From positions 372,001-436,000 of the forward strand of contig CAVTWA010000025.1 of assembly GCA_963738025.1 (NCBI GenBank): a DNA stretch of 64,000 bases, written 5' to 3'. Below are positions 1 to 7,799 of the stretch, piece after piece (positions within the stretch are counted from its first letter, which is position 1; each line of letters opens with the position of its first letter). Both the position numbers and the translations under genes were made by a program. This DNA is from 20CM-2-55-15 sp963738025 (GTDB lineage: Bacteria; Acidobacteriota; Terriglobia; 20CM-2-55-15). The notes below the pieces were generated by a model. It was not told the DNA's origin, ran no database searches, and saw only the letters and a program-made list of their open reading frames with translations.

Positions 1-203
1 TCGAGCGGAGCCGTAACCGATGACGACATGACGTCCGGGCTGGCGCCCGGATAAAACGTCACGACTTGAATCGTCGGATAATCGACCTGAGGCAGCGCCG
101 AAACCGGCAATTGCTGGTAGGCGACGGCGCCGGCAAGCAGGACGCCCAGCATCAGCAGTGAAGTCGCTACCGGCCGGAGAATGAACGGCTGCGAAATATT
201 CAT
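1..203 (-). CDS. RND multidrug efflux permease, N-terminal fragment (MdtB-like)
   Basis: Only the first 67 codons lie in the window; the gene continues past the left edge. The product is an inner-membrane RND pump subunit that exports hydrophobic compounds using the proton gradient. The translation begins MNISQPFILRPVATSLLMLG, followed by LPVSALPQVDYPTIQVVTFY and a PGASPDVM segment, which is the hallmark start of the AcrB/MdtB family: a first membrane helix at about residues 11-30, then the porter domain. The ATG overlaps the TGA of the upstream membrane fusion gene as ATGA (200-203), so the two are translationally coupled. MdtB or MdtC assignment is by resemblance only. Confidence 0.9.
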   Translation of the reverse strand, partial: MNISQPFILRPVATSLLMLGVLLAGAVAYQQLPVSALPQVDYPTIQVVTFYPGASPDVMSSSVTAPL

Positions 204-1579
204 TGGCCTTGACCGTTCTTTTGACCGCGCCGTCCGCCGCCACCGCGACCGCCGCGTCCACCACCAGCGCCATTACCACTAGTTGCTGCGTCTGCACCGC
301 CGGCACGGCGGCCAGCGCCGTCGGGTGTTTGACCGGGAGTCTGAACGTCAACCTTTGCCCCGTCCTGAACTTTATCCATGCCTTCCAGAACAACCAGTTC
401 GCCCGGTTCCACCCCGGAAGCGAGCGCCACATCGTTACCTTCGGTATTCTTGATGGTGACCTGTCGCAGTTCGGCGGTCTGATTGTCTTTGACGATGTAA
501 ACGTATGTCCCTTGAGCTCCGCGTTGAATGGCTGCGCCGGGAATAACGACCGCGTCTTTCAAGGTATCGATCAGCAGCCGGACATTGACAAACTGGTTCG
601 GGAATAAAGCGTTATTTTTATTGTCGAAAACGGCCTTGAGTTTCGACGTGCCGGTTGTCGAATCGATCTGGTTGTCTGCCGTCAGCAGGATGCCGTCGGC
701 GACCTTCTTTATATCGTCGTGATCCCAGGCTTCGACGCGGAGTTGTTGCCCCGCATGCAGCTTGCGCAAAACGTCTCCCAGGTTATCTTCAGGGATACTG
801 AAAAGGACGGAGATCGGCTGGAGCTGAGTAATGACGATCATCCCCCCGGGATCGGCGGCGTGAACGATGTTGCCTTCATCGACCAGGCGCAAGCCGATCT
901 GCCCGCTGATGGGCGCTATGATTTTGGAATAGGTGATCTGAAGGTTGGCATTATCGATCTGGGCTTGATCGGCCTGAATGGCGCCTTCGTACTGACCCAC
1001 GGTCGCAACCTGAATGTCGTACTGCTGTTTCGGGATCAATCCCTTTTGCACACCAAGCAGATTGCGTTCCTGCTCCGTCTTCGCCGATACCAGCAACGCC
1101 TGGTCGCGTGCAAGCTGACCTTTCGCCTGCGCCAGCTGGACATCAAAGGGACGTTTATCGATTTCGGCAAGGAGTTCGCCTTGCGTCACGAATTGTCCTT
1201 CTTTGAAGGCGACGTGAATCAACTGGCCATCCACGCGGCTCCGGACAGTGACGGTATTGAAGGCGGTTGCGGTTCCCAACCCTCGCAGGTACACCGGCAT
1301 ATCAGACTTGTGGGCCGTGATCGTGACGACCGCCGGCCGGCCGCCGCCGCCGTTTCCACGACCTCGTCCCCCCCGGCCCCGGCCACCGCCATTTTCCGTG
1401 GGTTGTGCCGTAGTCGCGTCAGCCGCGGCCGGCCGCGCTACCCGCCACCAGCGATAGCCTCCGTAACTGAGTCCGCCAAGAATGAGCAGCACGAGGAACC
1501 AACGCCCGCGTCCTTTTTTCGGACGGGAGTCTTCTTCCAGGAGTAACTGAGTTTCCTCTTCAAAACGATTCTTATCCAT
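200..1579 (-). CDS. RND efflux periplasmic adaptor (membrane fusion protein, MdtA-like)
   Basis: The adaptor links the inner-membrane RND pump to an outer-membrane channel. The 459-residue protein has a short charged cytoplasmic tail, a membrane anchor at about 27-45 and a Gly/Arg-rich linker at 64-82. A lipoyl-like half motif VRSRVDGQL...FVTQGE follows (112-135), then a coiled-coil hairpin (about 145-215), the second lipoyl half (SKIIAPISGQIG) and beta-barrel and membrane-proximal domains to about 415. The tail (420-459) is again Gly/Arg-rich, which is unusual for the family. An AAAAGG element precedes the ATG. The stop overlaps the next gene's start (ATGA), fixing a two-gene operon with the permease. 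Confidence 0.93.
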   Translation of the reverse strand: MDKNRFEEETQLLLEEDSRPKKGRGRWFLVLLILGGLSYGGYRWWRVARPAAADATTAQPTENGGGRGRGGRGRGNGGGGRPAVVTITAHKSDMPVYLRGLGTATAFNTVTVRSRVDGQLIHVAFKEGQFVTQGELLAEIDKRPFDVQLAQAKGQLARDQALLVSAKTEQERNLLGVQKGLIPKQQYDIQVATVGQYEGAIQADQAQIDNANLQITYSKIIAPISGQIGLRLVDEGNIVHAADPGGMIVITQLQPISVLFSIPEDNLGDVLRKLHAGQQLRVEAWDHDDIKKVADGILLTADNQIDSTTGTSKLKAVFDNKNNALFPNQFVNVRLLIDTLKDAVVIPGAAIQRGAQGTYVYIVKDNQTAELRQVTIKNTEGNDVALASGVEPGELVVLEGMDKVQDGAKVDVQTPGQTPDGAGRRAGGADAATSGNGAGGGRGGRGGGGRRGQKNGQGQ

Positions 1580-1649
1580 ACGTAACCTTTTTATGAAAAC
1601 GGATTAGCAGCAAAAAGACGCGTCGCTGCCGGTAAAAGCGGATGCTATT

Positions 1650-1985
1650 TTAAATGAAGCCTGGGGGAGCTCTAGAGGAAAGAGCGCGGTTGTTCGAGTC
1701 TTCCAGAAATGCCGGCAGAAGGTGGTGGAGAGCATTCTCCATAAAAGGAAGATCTGCCGATCTCTCAAACGACGCGATCAAGGACCCGTCCTCGATCGAC
1801 TTCGTCTGGACCTGCCACGGCGTGTGTTTCCGGGCTTCCGCCATTCGTGCTCCAGCCCGGTCCGGGGTCGATCGCGCGAAATCGTGCGCATGCTGTGACG
1901 CCCAGACCACTGTACGCTCCACCGAGCGGCCAATAATCGAAGCGGCAAAAAGCACCAGAAAAATTGTTAGCGCGACCCTTTTCAT
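1650..1985 (-). CDS. hypothetical small membrane or exported protein
   Basis: A 111-residue product is predicted if translation begins at MKRVALTIFL. A hydrophobic segment at about residues 3-18 could be a signal peptide or anchor; the remainder is hydrophilic without a motif I recognise. An in-frame ATG 33 nt upstream would add eleven residues, but placing the hydrophobic segment at the N terminus favours the shorter form. No strong Shine-Dalgarno is visible. It lies upstream of the efflux operon on the same strand. A competing open frame exists on the plus strand over the same DNA, so the gene call itself is uncertain. Confidence 0.45.
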   Translation of the reverse strand: MKRVALTIFLVLFAASIIGRSVERTVVWASQHAHDFARSTPDRAGARMAEARKHTPWQVQTKSIEDGSLIASFERSADLPFMENALHHLLPAFLEDSNNRALSSRAPPGFI

Positions 1986-2037
1986 TGTTGATGCTGCGCC
2001 CTGGCAGGCTGAGCGCATCCAACTTACCCAATTTATG

Positions 2038-2295
2038 TTACGCCGACAAGATCTTTAAGGTTACGTATGTTGAACCCCGGTCTGGTGCATCATGGAAACG
2101 GATAACTTCGGGGTGTCGTTCGAGAAGGGATTGGACAATCTGTCGCTGGACGCCGACGCCGCGGCCATGGATGATCCGGACCTCGCTAAACCCCCGCTGA
2201 ACAGCCTGATACAGGTATTCCTCTATAACGATGGAGATTTCCCGCGGCTGGAAGGTGTGTAGATCAATCGAGTCCTCAATCGGGAGCTCGTGCAT
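2038..2295 (-). CDS. Smr domain protein
   Basis: This 85-residue protein is essentially a lone Smr (small MutS-related) domain, a fold that binds nucleic acids and in several families acts as a nicking endonuclease. Visible hallmarks are the SIDLHTF start (DLH motif, about residues 9-14), the RIIHGRGVG loop in the middle (HGxG motif) and the GSTYVTL end. Isolated Smr proteins of this size are common but of uncertain role. The gene is divergent from miaB with only 23 bp between the start codons. No Shine-Dalgarno is present; a TATACT -10 box lies 7 nt before the ATG, suggesting a leaderless message. Confidence 0.85.
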   Translation of the reverse strand: MHELPIEDSIDLHTFQPREISIVIEEYLYQAVQRGFSEVRIIHGRGVGVQRQIVQSLLERHPEVIRFHDAPDRGSTYVTLKILSA

Positions 2296-2302
2296 TCGAT
2301 AC

Positions 2303-2310
2303 AGTATAAT
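2303..2310. promoter_or_regulatory. overlapping divergent -10 boxes for smr and miaB
   Basis: The plus strand reads TATAAT at 2305-2310, 8 nt before the miaB ATG. On the minus strand TATACT occupies 2308-2303, 7 nt before the smr ATG. The two -10 boxes share TATA. Initiation at the usual distance would start both transcripts at or within a few bases of their start codons. Neither gene has a Shine-Dalgarno. The -35 regions are not recognisable, so this is an inference from spacing. Confidence 0.5.
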
Positions 2311-2318
2311 GGCCGGTT

Positions 2319-3626
2319 ATGAAGTTTTATGTGCGGACCTACGGCTGCCAGATGAATGTGGCGGATTCGAATGAGATGGGCCGTCATTTGAAGGCCCGAG
2401 GGCTGGTTGAGACCGAGGATCCCGACGAGGCTTCCGTCATCCTGGTCAACACCTGTACCGTCCGGCAACACGCTGAGGACCGGGGTTTCTCGGAAGTTGG
2501 CAGGCTCAGACGGTGGAAAGCCAGGCGTCCCGGGCGAAAGATCGTGGTCACGGGCTGTGCGGCCGAGCGCACAAAGGAGTATCTGGAAGACCGCTTTCCC
2601 TTTGTCGATCTGGTCGTCGGAGCAAAATCCATCGAGGATTTCGGCCAGCTGGCTGAACGTCTGCTAGATCGACGCGAAACCGACGAAGAACTCGATTACG
2701 CCATCCGCTCCGCCGGTGATGAGGTGTCGTCATTCGTGACCGTGATGCGAGGATGCAATTATTCCTGCACCTACTGCATCGTGCCCTATGTTCGCGGGCG
2801 CGAGGTCTACCACCCGATGGAGCAGATCCTCGCGGAAACGCGCGATCGGGTCGGGGAAGGCGCCCGCGAAATTACCTTGCTCGGCCAGACCGTCAATTCC
2901 TATCGGCAGGGTCCGCATCGTTTCCCTCAACTCCTCCAGAACGTCGCAGGCGTTCCCGGCGTTGAGCGTGTGCGCTACATTTCTCCTCATCCCTATTACA
3001 TGACGGACACTGTGGTCGAGACGATGGCGAGCGTGCCTCAGATTTGTGAATCGCTCCACCTGCCCGTGCAGTCGGGGTCGAACATGATGTTAAAGGCTAT
3101 GGCGCGTAATTACACCCGGGAGCAATACACGACGCTGATCGGGAATATGCGTCAGGCGATGCCGCAGATGAGCTTGAGCACGGATATCATCGTCGGATTT
3201 CCGGGCGAGACTGAAGACGATTTCCAGGCGACTCTATCGATGGTGGAAGAGGTCCGGTTCAACTGGGCTTTCATCTTCAAGTACTCCGCTCGTGAAGGAA
3301 CGCCGGCGGCGAATCTCGAATCCCTGCCGCAGGAAATCATCGAAGAGCGGCATCAGCGATGCCTGGAATTGATCGACCGGATTGCTATAGAGGAGCGCTC
3401 GAGACTCGTCGGAACGAGTCAGGACATTCTGATCGAGGAAGGTAACTTCGGCAGGACGCGGACAAATTATAAAGTTCATGTGAACGGCAATGTAGCGCAG
3501 GGCGATACCAGACGCGTGCGCATCACCAGCGCGCAGCGCGCAACCCTAGAAGGAGAATTGGACGATGGCAACATTACTTTCGAGAATTTTCGGGAAGAAA
3601 GCGGCCGCGCCAGCGCTCGCACCTGA
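2319..3626 (+). CDS. miaB: tRNA-2-methylthio-N6-dimethylallyladenosine synthase MiaB
   Basis: MiaB is a radical-SAM methylthiotransferase that adds the 2-methylthio group to N6-isopentenyl-A37 of tRNAs. The 435-residue protein has the three N-terminal cluster-binding cysteines (Cys10 in YGCQMN, Cys46 in NTCTVR, Cys80 in GCAAE). The radical-SAM motif CNYSCTYC has Cys146, Cys150 and Cys153, and a C-terminal TRAM domain covers about 365-430. Length and order match the family. There is no Shine-Dalgarno. The last 62 bases overlap the next gene in another frame, so the downstream ribosome-binding site AGGAGA lies inside miaB. Confidence 0.97.
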   Translation: MKFYVRTYGCQMNVADSNEMGRHLKARGLVETEDPDEASVILVNTCTVRQHAEDRGFSEVGRLRRWKARRPGRKIVVTGCAAERTKEYLEDRFPFVDLVVGAKSIEDFGQLAERLLDRRETDEELDYAIRSAGDEVSSFVTVMRGCNYSCTYCIVPYVRGREVYHPMEQILAETRDRVGEGAREITLLGQTVNSYRQGPHRFPQLLQNVAGVPGVERVRYISPHPYYMTDTVVETMASVPQICESLHLPVQSGSNMMLKAMARNYTREQYTTLIGNMRQAMPQMSLSTDIIVGFPGETEDDFQATLSMVEEVRFNWAFIFKYSAREGTPAANLESLPQEIIEERHQRCLELIDRIAIEERSRLVGTSQDILIEEGNFGRTRTNYKVHVNGNVAQGDTRRVRITSAQRATLEGELDDGNITFENFREESGRASART

Positions 3627-4218
3627 AACTGACGAACTCGATATCAGCGCCCTGAAACCGTTGATGCAACCGAGACCGGTAGTCAGCACGGAGCCGAAAG
3701 ATCTGTCCGGCGCCTGGACAATGCAGCAGGTCACGAGCGTTTTCCCGTCAGCCCAGCGCGCCTTGTTTCAGAAGTACCACGTCGGAGGCTGCAGCAGTTG
3801 CGGTTTCCAGCCGACCGATACGCTTGCCGCCGTGGTCACCGGTCACGGACTCGATATCAATGAGGTCGTGCAACACATCCAGCGGAGTCAGGAATCGGAA
3901 CTCGACCTGGAGATTACTCCCCGCGATGCCGCCGAACTCTTCAAGCAGGGGAAGATCAAATTACTGGATGTGCGGACACCGGAGGAATACGGAATCGCGA
4001 AGGTCGAAGGAAGCGTCCTGGTGGACCAGAGCGTCACGCAGGAAATCATGCAGAGCTGGCCTAAAGAAACACAGATTGTGACAATCTGCCATCACGGAAT
4101 GCGCAGTCTCGATGCCGCTGCTTATCTTCGCGGCCATGGATTTTCGAATACCCGCAGCATGATGGGTGGAATCGACGCCTGGGCCCTGCAGGTGGATCCC
4201 TCCATCCCGCGATATTGA
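3565..4218 (+). CDS. rhodanese-domain protein with N-terminal Cys-pair domain
   Basis: A probable sulfurtransferase of 217 residues. The first half contains a YHVGGCSSCGF motif (Cys76 and Cys79) in a small helical domain resembling DUF1858-type modules. The second half, about 115-217, is a rhodanese domain with DVRTPEEY and the active-site loop CHHGMRS (Cys175), typical of single-domain rhodaneses that carry persulfide sulfur. It starts inside the end of miaB, preceded by AGGAGA at the right distance. A sulfur-handling partner next to a methylthiotransferase is suggestive, but a functional link is inference. Confidence 0.88.
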   Translation: MATLLSRIFGKKAAAPALAPETDELDISALKPLMQPRPVVSTEPKDLSGAWTMQQVTSVFPSAQRALFQKYHVGGCSSCGFQPTDTLAAVVTGHGLDINEVVQHIQRSQESELDLEITPRDAAELFKQGKIKLLDVRTPEEYGIAKVEGSVLVDQSVTQEIMQSWPKETQIVTICHHGMRSLDAAAYLRGHGFSNTRSMMGGIDAWALQVDPSIPRY

Positions 4219-4312
4219 TCTAATTCGGGGACGGTTGCCTAAATCACCTAAATTCCTTGTCGAATGGAGTTTTGGAATTTAGGTGATTTAGGCAACCGTC
4301 CCCGAATTAGAT
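4218..4312. repeat. perfect 39-bp inverted repeat between convergent genes
   Basis: The arms at 4218-4256 and 4274-4312 are exact reverse complements separated by 17 nt. Their outer part reads ATCTAATTCGGGGACGGTTG. The element abuts the rhodanese stop codon and contains the stop codon and last codon of rnz on the other strand. It could terminate both transcripts. Its size and intergenic position resemble REP-type elements mobilised by RAYT transposases, but no such gene is in the window. A diverged relative lies at 47766-47842. Confidence 0.85.
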
Positions 4313-5221
4313 TTCGATTTCCAGTAAGTCACGCCCCGCGACGATATTCTCGAAAACCTCACGTGCCTCATCGCGAATCTGCGCCACCTGCCGGCCGTCG
4401 TAACGTGAGCTGAAGTGTGTCGCAATCAGGGTGTGAGCCCCGGCTTCTTTCGCGACGCGCGCGGCATCTTCCATTGTGGAATGCTTGCGTTCGCGGGCCA
4501 TGTCGATGCCGTCGGGGCCGAATGTCGTTTCGTGGATCAGAGCGGTGCAACTGTCGGCAAGTTGAATGGACCGTTTGGAGAATTGCGTATCCAGGCAGTA
4601 CGCCACGGATTTTCCGGGCCGGATTTCTCCCAGAACCATGCCGGGGCTGATCGTGCGGCCGTCGTCGAGCTTGATGCTTTCGCCGCGCTGCAGCTTTCCG
4701 TACAGCGGGCCCCGGGGAATCCCCAGTTCCTGGGCGCGTTCGAGGTTGAATATGCCGGGCTTCGGCTTTTCCTGAAACCGCCATCCCAGACAAAAAATCG
4801 AATGTTCCAGCGGCAGCGCGTCGACGTAGAACTCCTCTTCGTCGAGAACCCGGCCGCGGTATCCGCGGGGGAACTCCTGCACCGTCAGTTTGAACGTGAA
4901 TTGCAGATCTGCGGTCCTGAAGGAGGCATTGAGAAAGTTCCGCAGGCCTTCCGGCCCGAATACGTTGAGCGGCGTCTCGCGGCCATCGAGATGAAGTGTG
5001 CTCAGCAGGCCTGCGATGCCGTAGAGATGATCTCCGTGAAGATGGCCGATGAATATCGAGTGGATTCGGCTCCTCTTGACCCCGGATCGCATGAGCTGCA
5101 GTTGTGTGCCCTCGCCGCAATCGAACAGAAAGATGTCGCCCTCGCGAACCAGCGCGGTAGCCGACAATCCTCTCGTGAGTGTGGGGGTGGCGGAGCTTGT
5201 GCCGAGCAGTACGATTTTCAT
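4307..5221 (-). CDS. rnz: ribonuclease Z
   Basis: RNase Z removes the 3' trailer of tRNA precursors. The 304-residue protein is a metallo-beta-lactamase fold of the short ElaC type. The zinc motif HLHGDH is at 60-65 with GTSSATPT near the N terminus, LIHETTFG further on, and a distal HTLIATHFSSRY segment. The length fits the short form. The TAA stop and final Ile codon lie inside the 39-bp palindrome at 4218-4312, so the C terminus may have been altered by that element. The start ATG overlaps the upstream proline dehydrogenase stop by 4 nt, giving a coupled pair. Confidence 0.95.
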   Translation of the reverse strand: MKIVLLGTSSATPTLTRGLSATALVREGDIFLFDCGEGTQLQLMRSGVKRSRIHSIFIGHLHGDHLYGIAGLLSTLHLDGRETPLNVFGPEGLRNFLNASFRTADLQFTFKLTVQEFPRGYRGRVLDEEEFYVDALPLEHSIFCLGWRFQEKPKPGIFNLERAQELGIPRGPLYGKLQRGESIKLDDGRTISPGMVLGEIRPGKSVAYCLDTQFSKRSIQLADSCTALIHETTFGPDGIDMARERKHSTMEDAARVAKEAGAHTLIATHFSSRYDGRQVAQIRDEAREVFENIVAGRDLLEIEI

Positions 5222-6117
5222 TTTTGCTTGAACATGGCCTTGAACACATATCCCGCGAGTTGTGGATTCTCCCGCAGCCGTCGAACAGAATAAGCGTACC
5301 AGTCGCGTCCAAATGGAATGTAGACGCGGATATTGTGTCCAGCCGCGTGAATGACGTCGCGTAATTGCTCGTCGACGCCAAGGAGCATCTGAAATTCGTA
5401 CGCGTCGCGGGAAAGCTTCAGGTCACGAATGATGCGGAAAGCTTCCCAGACCATCATTTCATCATGAGTCGCGATTCCAACGTACGAACCATTGCGCAGA
5501 AGCTTTTCCAGGATATAAGCATAGTTGCGATTGATCACGCGCATGTCGCGGTAAGCGATGGCCCGTGGCTCGACATAAACGCCTTTGCACAGCCGGTAAT
5601 TCGGCTTCAGGTCTTCTAAAGCGGCGACATCATCGACAGTGCGGCGCAGATACGCCTGAATGACAATTCCAACGTTGGAATGCTCCCGCCGCAGTTCCCG
5701 ATAGATTCTGAGCGTTTCAGTGGTACACGAGGAGTCTTCCATATCGATGCGGACAAAGTTGTTCAGTTCTTTCGCGCGCCGTACCAGGCGGTGCGTCAGA
5801 TCCAGGCACGCCTGGGCGTTGAGCTTCAGTCCAAGCTGAGTCAATTTGACGGAAATGGTGGAGTCGACACGGCGCTTGTCGATTTCTTCCAGGAGGAGCA
5901 GATAGTCCTCGACCGCGCGCTGCGATTGTTCGAGGGTATGGATGTGTTCGCCGAGAACGTCCAGAGTGGCGCGAATGCCCTGAGCGTTCAGGGCGGCAGC
6001 CACGCGCAAGGCGTCATTGGTGGTTTCGCCGGCAATGTAGCGGTTCGCGACCTGCCTTACGATAGTCTTCGGGACGACAGGAAGCGTCTGCGCAATGACT
6101 CGATCCACCAATCTCAT
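5218..6117 (-). CDS. proline dehydrogenase (monofunctional)
   Basis: This FAD enzyme oxidises L-proline to pyrroline-5-carboxylate in proline catabolism. The 299-residue product is a TIM-barrel without the P5C dehydrogenase half found in PutA. Characteristic stretches are FVRIDMEDSS (about 141-150), GIVIQAYLRRT, RLCKGVYVEP, GIATHDE and the end motif YIPFGRDWYAYSVRRL containing the paired Arg residues that bind proline carboxylate. Length is typical for the monofunctional form. It is first in a two-gene unit with rnz (ATGA overlap). No P5C dehydrogenase gene is in the window. Confidence 0.93.
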   Translation of the reverse strand: MRLVDRVIAQTLPVVPKTIVRQVANRYIAGETTNDALRVAAALNAQGIRATLDVLGEHIHTLEQSQRAVEDYLLLLEEIDKRRVDSTISVKLTQLGLKLNAQACLDLTHRLVRRAKELNNFVRIDMEDSSCTTETLRIYRELRREHSNVGIVIQAYLRRTVDDVAALEDLKPNYRLCKGVYVEPRAIAYRDMRVINRNYAYILEKLLRNGSYVGIATHDEMMVWEAFRIIRDLKLSRDAYEFQMLLGVDEQLRDVIHAAGHNIRVYIPFGRDWYAYSVRRLRENPQLAGYVFKAMFKQK

Positions 6118-6134
6118 GTTGAGATTATGTGGGC

Positions 6135-7337
6135 CTAGTTATTCAGCCGGTGCAAAAATGCATTCGTTTCGGGAATGCCGCCGCTTTCGACAATGAAACC
6201 TTTCAAGAACGAATCCTGCAGCTTGCGATAGGTCGCCACAGATCCTTTCGTGTTGAAAATCGCGAACAGAACCGGACCACGGTCCCTCGTGTATGCGATT
6301 CCGGCAAGCGCACTGACTCCACCATCGGTGCCGGGCAGCGTACCGGTCTTGCCGATGATCGCGCCCCGGTACTCTTCACCGGTAAAACGGCGGGCCAGCG
6401 TTCCTGCGTCCACACCAGCTACAGGCAGCACGTCATCCGGGCGCAGGTTGTTCAGGTTCAGCCAGAACACCAGTTCACGGAAAAGTTGAATTGTCGCCCG
6501 AGGTGTGATTCGGTTGTAGTCAAGACCGGAGGTGTGAGAAATCGTGATGTCGTTGGCAGGGATCCCGAGATCCCGGATCAGAAACTGTTCGACTCCCTTG
6601 GTGCCGCCCACCGCTTCGCCCAGTCTCTCTGCGATCTGGTTGACGCTATGCGCGTTCTGATAGAACAGGATATCGCGCAGACTCGAGGACGCATGACCCG
6701 CGATTTTTGTGCCGTGCGGGGTTCCGCGAGACACCGCTTCGGCGAATCGGACACCGGAACGGCGCAGGACCTGGGCTATTCCCTTCGTGGCCTTGTCCGT
6801 CGAGTAAAACATGCCGTAAGTGAATGGTCCCGTGACGATGAGGTTGCCGGTGACACGGCCGATACCGGCGCGGACGACGTCGCGTGCGAGCCGGGACACA
6901 TCGATCGAAGTCAGAACAGGATCCCCGGTCGTTTGAAGCACCAGGTCGCCCTTCAGGGTACGGGTTTTTTTGTCGATCGTGCCGTCCGCGTAGAAATTGG
7001 TTTCAAAATGGTATTCGGGACCGAATTTGGAAAGAGCGGCGAACGAAGTCGCCACCTTGATCACAGAAGCCGGGTTAAACCCAACATTACTATTGAGTTC
7101 AGCGTACGTTTTCCGCCCGTCCAGCGATTCGATCAAAAGTCCCTGCGATTCCAGATTAAACCCTCTGAGCGCAAGCTGATTCAGGTAATTGGTTTCACTG
7201 ACGCTGTCAAGGTGTTCTGCAGAGCGGGCCCGCGGTTCGCCGCCCGGAACCGTGCTTCTGGAGACAAGTTCTTGTGCGTAAATGGGACCTAACAGGAGAA
7301 CAGCGCAGCAAATGGTGGAGAGAAAGTACCTTTTCAT
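6135..7337 (-). CDS. dacB: D-alanyl-D-alanine carboxypeptidase, S13 family (PBP4-like)
   Basis: A periplasmic peptidoglycan hydrolase that trims or cross-cleaves peptide stems. The start at MKRYFLSTICCAVLLL gives a 21-residue signal peptide ending at YAQ. All three penicillin-binding motifs are visible: SVIK with the catalytic Ser at 91-94, SVN at 231-233 and KTG at 330-332 in the IIGKTGTLPGT context typical of S13. At 400 residues it is shorter than E. coli PBP4, so the extra domains between the first two motifs are reduced. An upstream in-frame start exists but would bury the signal peptide. It precedes the proline dehydrogenase on the same strand. Confidence 0.9.
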   Translation of the reverse strand: MKRYFLSTICCAVLLLGPIYAQELVSRSTVPGGEPRARSAEHLDSVSETNYLNQLALRGFNLESQGLLIESLDGRKTYAELNSNVGFNPASVIKVATSFAALSKFGPEYHFETNFYADGTIDKKTRTLKGDLVLQTTGDPVLTSIDVSRLARDVVRAGIGRVTGNLIVTGPFTYGMFYSTDKATKGIAQVLRRSGVRFAEAVSRGTPHGTKIAGHASSSLRDILFYQNAHSVNQIAERLGEAVGGTKGVEQFLIRDLGIPANDITISHTSGLDYNRITPRATIQLFRELVFWLNLNNLRPDDVLPVAGVDAGTLARRFTGEEYRGAIIGKTGTLPGTDGGVSALAGIAYTRDRGPVLFAIFNTKGSVATYRKLQDSFLKGFIVESGGIPETNAFLHRLNN

Positions 7338-7474
7338 GAAAAGCGTGTGTAGTTTGCCAGAAAAGAAATCAAAATTGAAGAGCCAAGATTTTAAAGAAAA
7401 ACAAAACTGATTGTATTTTTCGGCCTCTGTAATTCTCATTAGAGTTGTACACACTTATTCAAGGGGTAAGTTCG

Positions 7475-7732
7475 ATGCTTATTATCAGTCGAAAGAAAGA
7501 CCAAAAGATTGTCCTGGCCGACGACATCGAGATCACCATTCTGGAAGTTGGTAGAAATCGCGTGCGGTTTGGTATAAAAGCACCCAAACATATCCCTATC
7601 AACACCCGTATAAAGACCTCGGCAGCGCCAGAAGAAACGACCCAAGTGGTTGAAATCGAAACACCATCTTCACCACTGGAAGGTTTGCCCGCTGCGGTCG
7701 GATCGCGACGCGGGAATAACCGAGTCGTCTAG
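7475..7732 (+). CDS. csrA: carbon storage regulator CsrA
   Basis: CsrA is a dimeric RNA-binding protein that blocks translation by binding GGA motifs in leaders. The start MLIISRKKDQKIVLADDIEI matches the family (MLIL(T/S)R...I.I...I.I), followed by VRFGIKAPKHIPINT. The chosen ATG sits 8 nt after AAGGGG; an upstream in-frame start would add ten residues that are not family-like. The 85-residue product has a longer, Pro/Glu-rich tail than the usual 60-70 residues. Acidic or proline-rich tails occur in other phyla. CsrA could control the long operon that follows, but no site was established. Confidence 0.93.
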   Translation: MLIISRKKDQKIVLADDIEITILEVGRNRVRFGIKAPKHIPINTRIKTSAAPEETTQVVEIETPSSPLEGLPAAVGSRRGNNRVV

Positions 7733-7799
7733 AGCACATCGTCTGCCACTGGGCCTCCTTGACTTTAACTGGCATTATCCGTATAAGTTGCGGGGACTC

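Noticed and set aside
719..1546. Long open frame on the plus strand (275 codons)
   Set aside because: It is a shadow of the efflux adaptor gene on the minus strand, whose domains and overlap with the permease are clear.
1654..2058. 134-codon plus-strand frame opposite the small hypothetical gene
   Set aside because: It has no hydrophobic signal, domain or ribosome site; the minus-strand frame at least shows a signal-like start, though neither is certain.
4415..5293. 292-codon frame on the plus strand opposite rnz
   Set aside because: rnz has all zinc motifs; the opposite frame has no family features and spans the rnz-proline dehydrogenase junction.
6129..7292. 387-codon frame on the plus strand
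   Set aside because: It lies opposite the S13 carboxypeptidase with complete SxxK, SxN and KTG motifs.
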